A stretch of 64,000 nt of DNA from Candidatus Woesearchaeota archaeon (GTDB lineage Archaea; Nanobdellota; Nanobdellia; Woesearchaeales; JAFGLG01): contig JAFGLG010000017.1 of NCBI GenBank assembly GCA_016928155.1, positions 1-64,000 of the forward strand, given 5' to 3'. Below are positions 61,249-64,000 of this stretch, one piece after another. The first letter of the stretch is position 1; each line of letters starts with the position of its first letter. The notes under the pieces were generated by a model. The model searched no databases and had not been told where the DNA came from. It was given only the letters and a program-made list of their open reading frames with translations. The translations under genes were made by a program, and so were the position numbers.

Positions 61249-61344
61249 TGCTTAATCCATTTCCAGCTTGGTTTATTAATTTGACGCGAATATGGCCAGT
61301 GCATTCAAAAGATTTAAAAAAGCCCCATATTTCACAATTCATTC

Positions 61345-63738
61345 ATGGCAACAGCCAAGATCACTGAAAAACGCTGGGATAAGTCATTTGAGAAGCCTGT
61401 TTATGCCAGGTGGAAGGCTGATAAGCTGTTTGCCTTCAATAAGGATGCAATAAAGCCATTCTATAGCATTGACACCCCTCCGCCTTATGTGAACACTCCG
61501 ATCCATATCGGGCATGCTGTCACTTATGTGCTGATGGATATGTTTGCCAGGTATCGCAGGATGACTGGCCACGAAGTGCTTTTCCCGCTTGGTCTGGACC
61601 GCAATGGACTGCCGATTGAGATGGCAGCAGAACGCAGGTTCGGCAAGAAGCTCAGTGAGGTTTCAAGGGCAGAGTTTGTGAAGATGTGCAATCAGGTCCT
61701 GGAGGAGTCCTCTGCTGAATCGACTGATTCTTTCCTGAAGCTGGGCATCTCTTTCAATTCCTGGGAGCTTGGCAGTGGCATAGGCGATATGTATTACACT
61801 GACTCTGATGAGTACAGGACCCTGACTCAGGAGACTTTCATCGATCTCTGGAACAAGGGCCTGATCTATGAGGATGAGCGTACCAATAATTACTGCCCAG
61901 GCTGCCAGACAACTATCGCTGACTCTGAGATTGATTATATGGACATCCCTTCTCTGTTCAATGATGTCATCTTCAAGATTGAGGAGACAGGTGAAGAGAT
62001 CATCATCGGCACCACAAGGCCCGAGCTCATCTGCAGCTGTGCGATGGTCGTCTTCCATCCTGATGATGCGAGGTATCACCATCTTGAAGGCAAGCACGCG
62101 ATCACCCCGGTTTTCAATAAGAAAGTCCCTATCAGGGCACATCCGAGCGCAAGCATGGAGAAGGGCACGGGATTGGTCATGATGTGCTCTTTCGGTGATT
62201 ATACTGACATAAGGTTCTTCAGGGATATGAACCTCGAACCTATCATATCGATAAATATCGACGGCAAGATGAATGAGAACGCCGGCCAGTACAATGGCCT
62301 TGCTGTCAGGGAGGCCAGGGAGAAGATTATTGAGGATCTCAGGTCCGCAGGCTTGCTTGTGAAGCAGAAGGAGATAACGCACCGCACGCCTGTTTGCGAG
62401 AGGAGCAAGGATGAGATAGAGTTCATCAGCATGAAGGAATACTATCTCAAGCAGCTTGATTTCCTCGATGACATGAAGAGGGTGAGCAATGGGCTGAATT
62501 TCTTTGCGCCTAAGTCAAAGCAGATCCTTGATGCCTGGATTGATTCTGTCAAGATTGACTGGCCCATCTCAAGGAGGAGGGTTTATGCGACTGAGATCCC
62601 GCTCTGGTACTGCAAGTCCTGCAATGCGAAGATGGTTCCTGAGAAAGGCAGGTATTACAGGCCATGGAAAGACAAGGCGCCTTTTGGCAGGTGCAGGTGC
62701 GGTTCATCTGAATTTGTTCCTGAGATGAGGGTCTTTGACACCTGGTTTGACTCGTCGATAACCCCCTTGTATATCCTCGGTTATGGCCGTGATCCCGAGT
62801 TCTTCCAGAGAGCCAAGCCTTGCACATTGAGGCCCCAGGGCAAAGAGATAATCAGGACCTGGCTGTACTATACCCTGCTCAAGTGCTATCACCTTACTGG
62901 TGAAAAGATATTCAGGGATGCGTGGATAAATTATCATATAGTGGATGAGAAGGGCACAAAGATGTCCAAGTCATTGGGCAATGTCATCGACCCGCATGAT
63001 ATCCTGGAGAAATTCGGGGCAGAGCCCTTCAGGCTTTGGTGCGCTGTCGAGGGGAATCTTGATAACTCTGACCTGCGCTGCTCTTATGAGAGGATCGATG
63101 GTGCTGGCAAGACCCTTACCAAGCTCTGGAATGTCACTAGGTTCATATCCATGTTCGAATATGACAAGACTTCAGAATACAAGCTTACAGAGCTCGACAA
63201 GTGGATCATTTCAGAGGTCAATGAGCTCATCGATCTCTGCAGGAAGAGCTATGAGGTATATGATTTCCATAATCCGGGTATCCAGCTGAAGCATTTCATC
63301 TGGGATACTCTTGCAAGCCATTATCTCGAGATGGCAAAGAAGCGCGCATATAATGATGGAGGTATCTTCTCGAAAGAGGAGCAGAACGGAGCATTGTACA
63401 CTCTTGACTATTGCACAAAAACACTGCTTAGGCTCCTCTCGCCGATCACGCCTTTCATCACTGAGAAGCTTTATTCCAGCTTGTTCGAAGGCGAGATCCA
63501 CCATATGCCTTTCCCTGAGGTGGAGCATGATGTCTCATCCCAGGTCACAAATCAGGATATCATCGATATAAACAGCGCTGTGTGGAAGGCAAAGGAGGAG
63601 CACAGCATCTCCTTGAAGAACCCCATAAAGATGGTCACTTTGACAGAAAAATACAGGCCTGTCGAGAAAGAGCTTATCATCACCCATAACATAGAGAAGG
63701 TGGAGTATGGTGATGAGATTAAGGTCATCGCAGAATAA
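61345..63738 (+). CDS. valS: valyl-tRNA synthetase, archaeal type
   Basis: The 797-residue protein has class I motifs: PPPYVNTPIHIGHAVTYVLM (HIGH), DRNGLPIEMAAERR, an editing (CP1) domain with GTTRPELICSCAMVVF, a zinc pair region (WYCKSCNAK, RCRCGSSE), DTWFDSSITPLYI, and KMSKSLGNVIDPHDI. The anticodon-binding helices follow. The spacing and zinc ligands fit archaeal ValRS. It charges tRNA-Val and edits Thr/aminobutyrate. A TATA-like AAAAGATTTAAAAAAG lies 25-35 bp upstream. Confidence 0.96.
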   Translation: MATAKITEKRWDKSFEKPVYARWKADKLFAFNKDAIKPFYSIDTPPPYVNTPIHIGHAVTYVLMDMFARYRRMTGHEVLFPLGLDRNGLPIEMAAERRFGKKLSEVSRAEFVKMCNQVLEESSAESTDSFLKLGISFNSWELGSGIGDMYYTDSDEYRTLTQETFIDLWNKGLIYEDERTNNYCPGCQTTIADSEIDYMDIPSLFNDVIFKIEETGEEIIIGTTRPELICSCAMVVFHPDDARYHHLEGKHAITPVFNKKVPIRAHPSASMEKGTGLVMMCSFGDYTDIRFFRDMNLEPIISINIDGKMNENAGQYNGLAVREAREKIIEDLRSAGLLVKQKEITHRTPVCERSKDEIEFISMKEYYLKQLDFLDDMKRVSNGLNFFAPKSKQILDAWIDSVKIDWPISRRRVYATEIPLWYCKSCNAKMVPEKGRYYRPWKDKAPFGRCRCGSSEFVPEMRVFDTWFDSSITPLYILGYGRDPEFFQRAKPCTLRPQGKEIIRTWLYYTLLKCYHLTGEKIFRDAWINYHIVDEKGTKMSKSLGNVIDPHDILEKFGAEPFRLWCAVEGNLDNSDLRCSYERIDGAGKTLTKLWNVTRFISMFEYDKTSEYKLTELDKWIISEVNELIDLCRKSYEVYDFHNPGIQLKHFIWDTLASHYLEMAKKRAYNDGGIFSKEEQNGALYTLDYCTKTLLRLLSPITPFITEKLYSSLFEGEIHHMPFPEVEHDVSSQVTNQDIIDINSAVWKAKEEHSISLKNPIKMVTLTEKYRPVEKELIITHNIEKVEYGDEIKVIAE

Positions 63739-63774
63739 TAATAATAATAATCCGCCTTTATTTTTATTTCCTTT

Positions 63775-63879
63775 TCGCTCTCTTCTTTGCCAAGTTCTCT
63801 TGAAGGAAAAATTTCAAAGAATATATCAGGGTTTATCCAGATCCGCAGCGCGGATCTGGTTGTAATCCTTTGAAATTTT
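63775..63879 (-). repeat. dispersed hairpin element, copy C
   Basis: On the minus strand it has ends AAATTTCAAAG and CTTTGAAATTT, inner stem CCAGATCCGC/GCGGATCTGG (loop of three bases), the shared ATAAACCCTGATAT segment and the tail GGCAAAGAAGAGAG. Compared with copies A and B, both stems carry paired (compensatory) changes. It lies between the convergent ends of valS and the gene at 63928. Confidence 0.8.
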
Positions 63880-63927
63880 TATGTGAGTCAAGCAAGGCAG
63901 AGGATGCTCAGAATAAGATATGCATGA

Positions 63928-64000
63928 TTATTGTCTTTTAAGTCTGTCAAGCGCCTCGAATGCCTTGAATCCGATGTTCCTGACATCAACTGGCACTGAA
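63928..64000 (-). CDS. 3' end of a gene cut by the window edge
   Basis: The final 23 codons read SVPVDVRNIGFKAFEALDRL and then KRQ and stop. The remainder is outside the window, so no function is assigned. Orientation is convergent with valS, with element C between them. Confidence 0.5.
   Translation of the reverse strand, partial: SVPVDVRNIGFKAFEALDRLKRQ

Overview
The window is archaeal chromosome. It carries archaeal-type informational genes: uS15, the archaeal RecJ-like nuclease, an XPD-type helicase, NreA, SMC, topoisomerase VI A and B, a Pno1/Dim2-like KH protein, archaeal DnaG, Hef, the RFC large subunit, aMBF1 and archaeal-type AlaRS and ValRS. Promoters are TATA boxes, often about 25 bp before the start codon (leaderless), mixed with GGAGG/GGTGA ribosome binding sites. 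Short overlapping operons, many small one-helix membrane proteins, pilin-like 'KRGQVTVFIVLGI' anchors and abundant bulge-helix-bulge tRNA introns fit a DPANN lineage such as the Woesearchaeota/Pacearchaeota group. That placement is inference from gene content; no 16S gene is present.

Layout. 0.2-4.5 kb: small membrane protein, a three-intron tRNA-Gln, a SpoIIM-like membrane protein, rpsO with a structured leader, RecJ-like nuclease and a wHTH regulator. 4.8-16.9 kb: XPD-like helicase, NTP transferase, a GGDEF protein followed by an HD protein, a C/D box sRNA whose D' guide matches the 23S peptidyl-transferase region, SWIM protein, alaS, nreA, an E1-like protein and a second DHH phosphoesterase. 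16.9-29.5 kb: tRNA-Gly, PIG-L deacetylase and GT4 transferase, smc, a membrane glycan operon (two GT-C proteins, a GT2 and a thioredoxin-fold protein), a PMT-type transferase and aMBF1. 29.6-32.8 kb: accessory patch with an MNT-HEPN pair, a secreted Cys-rich protein, a BRO gene between direct repeats, tRNA-Cys and tRNA-Arg. 32.9-45.6 kb: surface protein, pno1-top6B-top6A operon behind a palindromic operator-like array, dnaG, PRC-barrel, TraB, a degenerate M50 protein and hef. 45.6-55.9 kb: cassette island built against the 3' end of hef, whose last codons are repeated twice more, holding a second MNT-HEPN pair and two paralogous cassettes of a LysM-domain secreted protein plus a pilin-like membrane protein. 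56-64 kb: lemA-htpX, an EF-Tu-like remnant, a lone N-terminal domain of PEP synthase, ACT protein, rfcL and valS.

The strongest unusual signals are these. All four tRNA genes carry a second intron in the T loop (59/60) besides the 37/38 intron, and tRNA-Gln has a third in the D arm. An archaeal GGDEF/HD gene pair is present. The hef 3' end looks like a repeated insertion site. A family of three dispersed, covarying hairpin elements lies between genes. LysM surface cassettes are duplicated with almost invariant promoter DNA.
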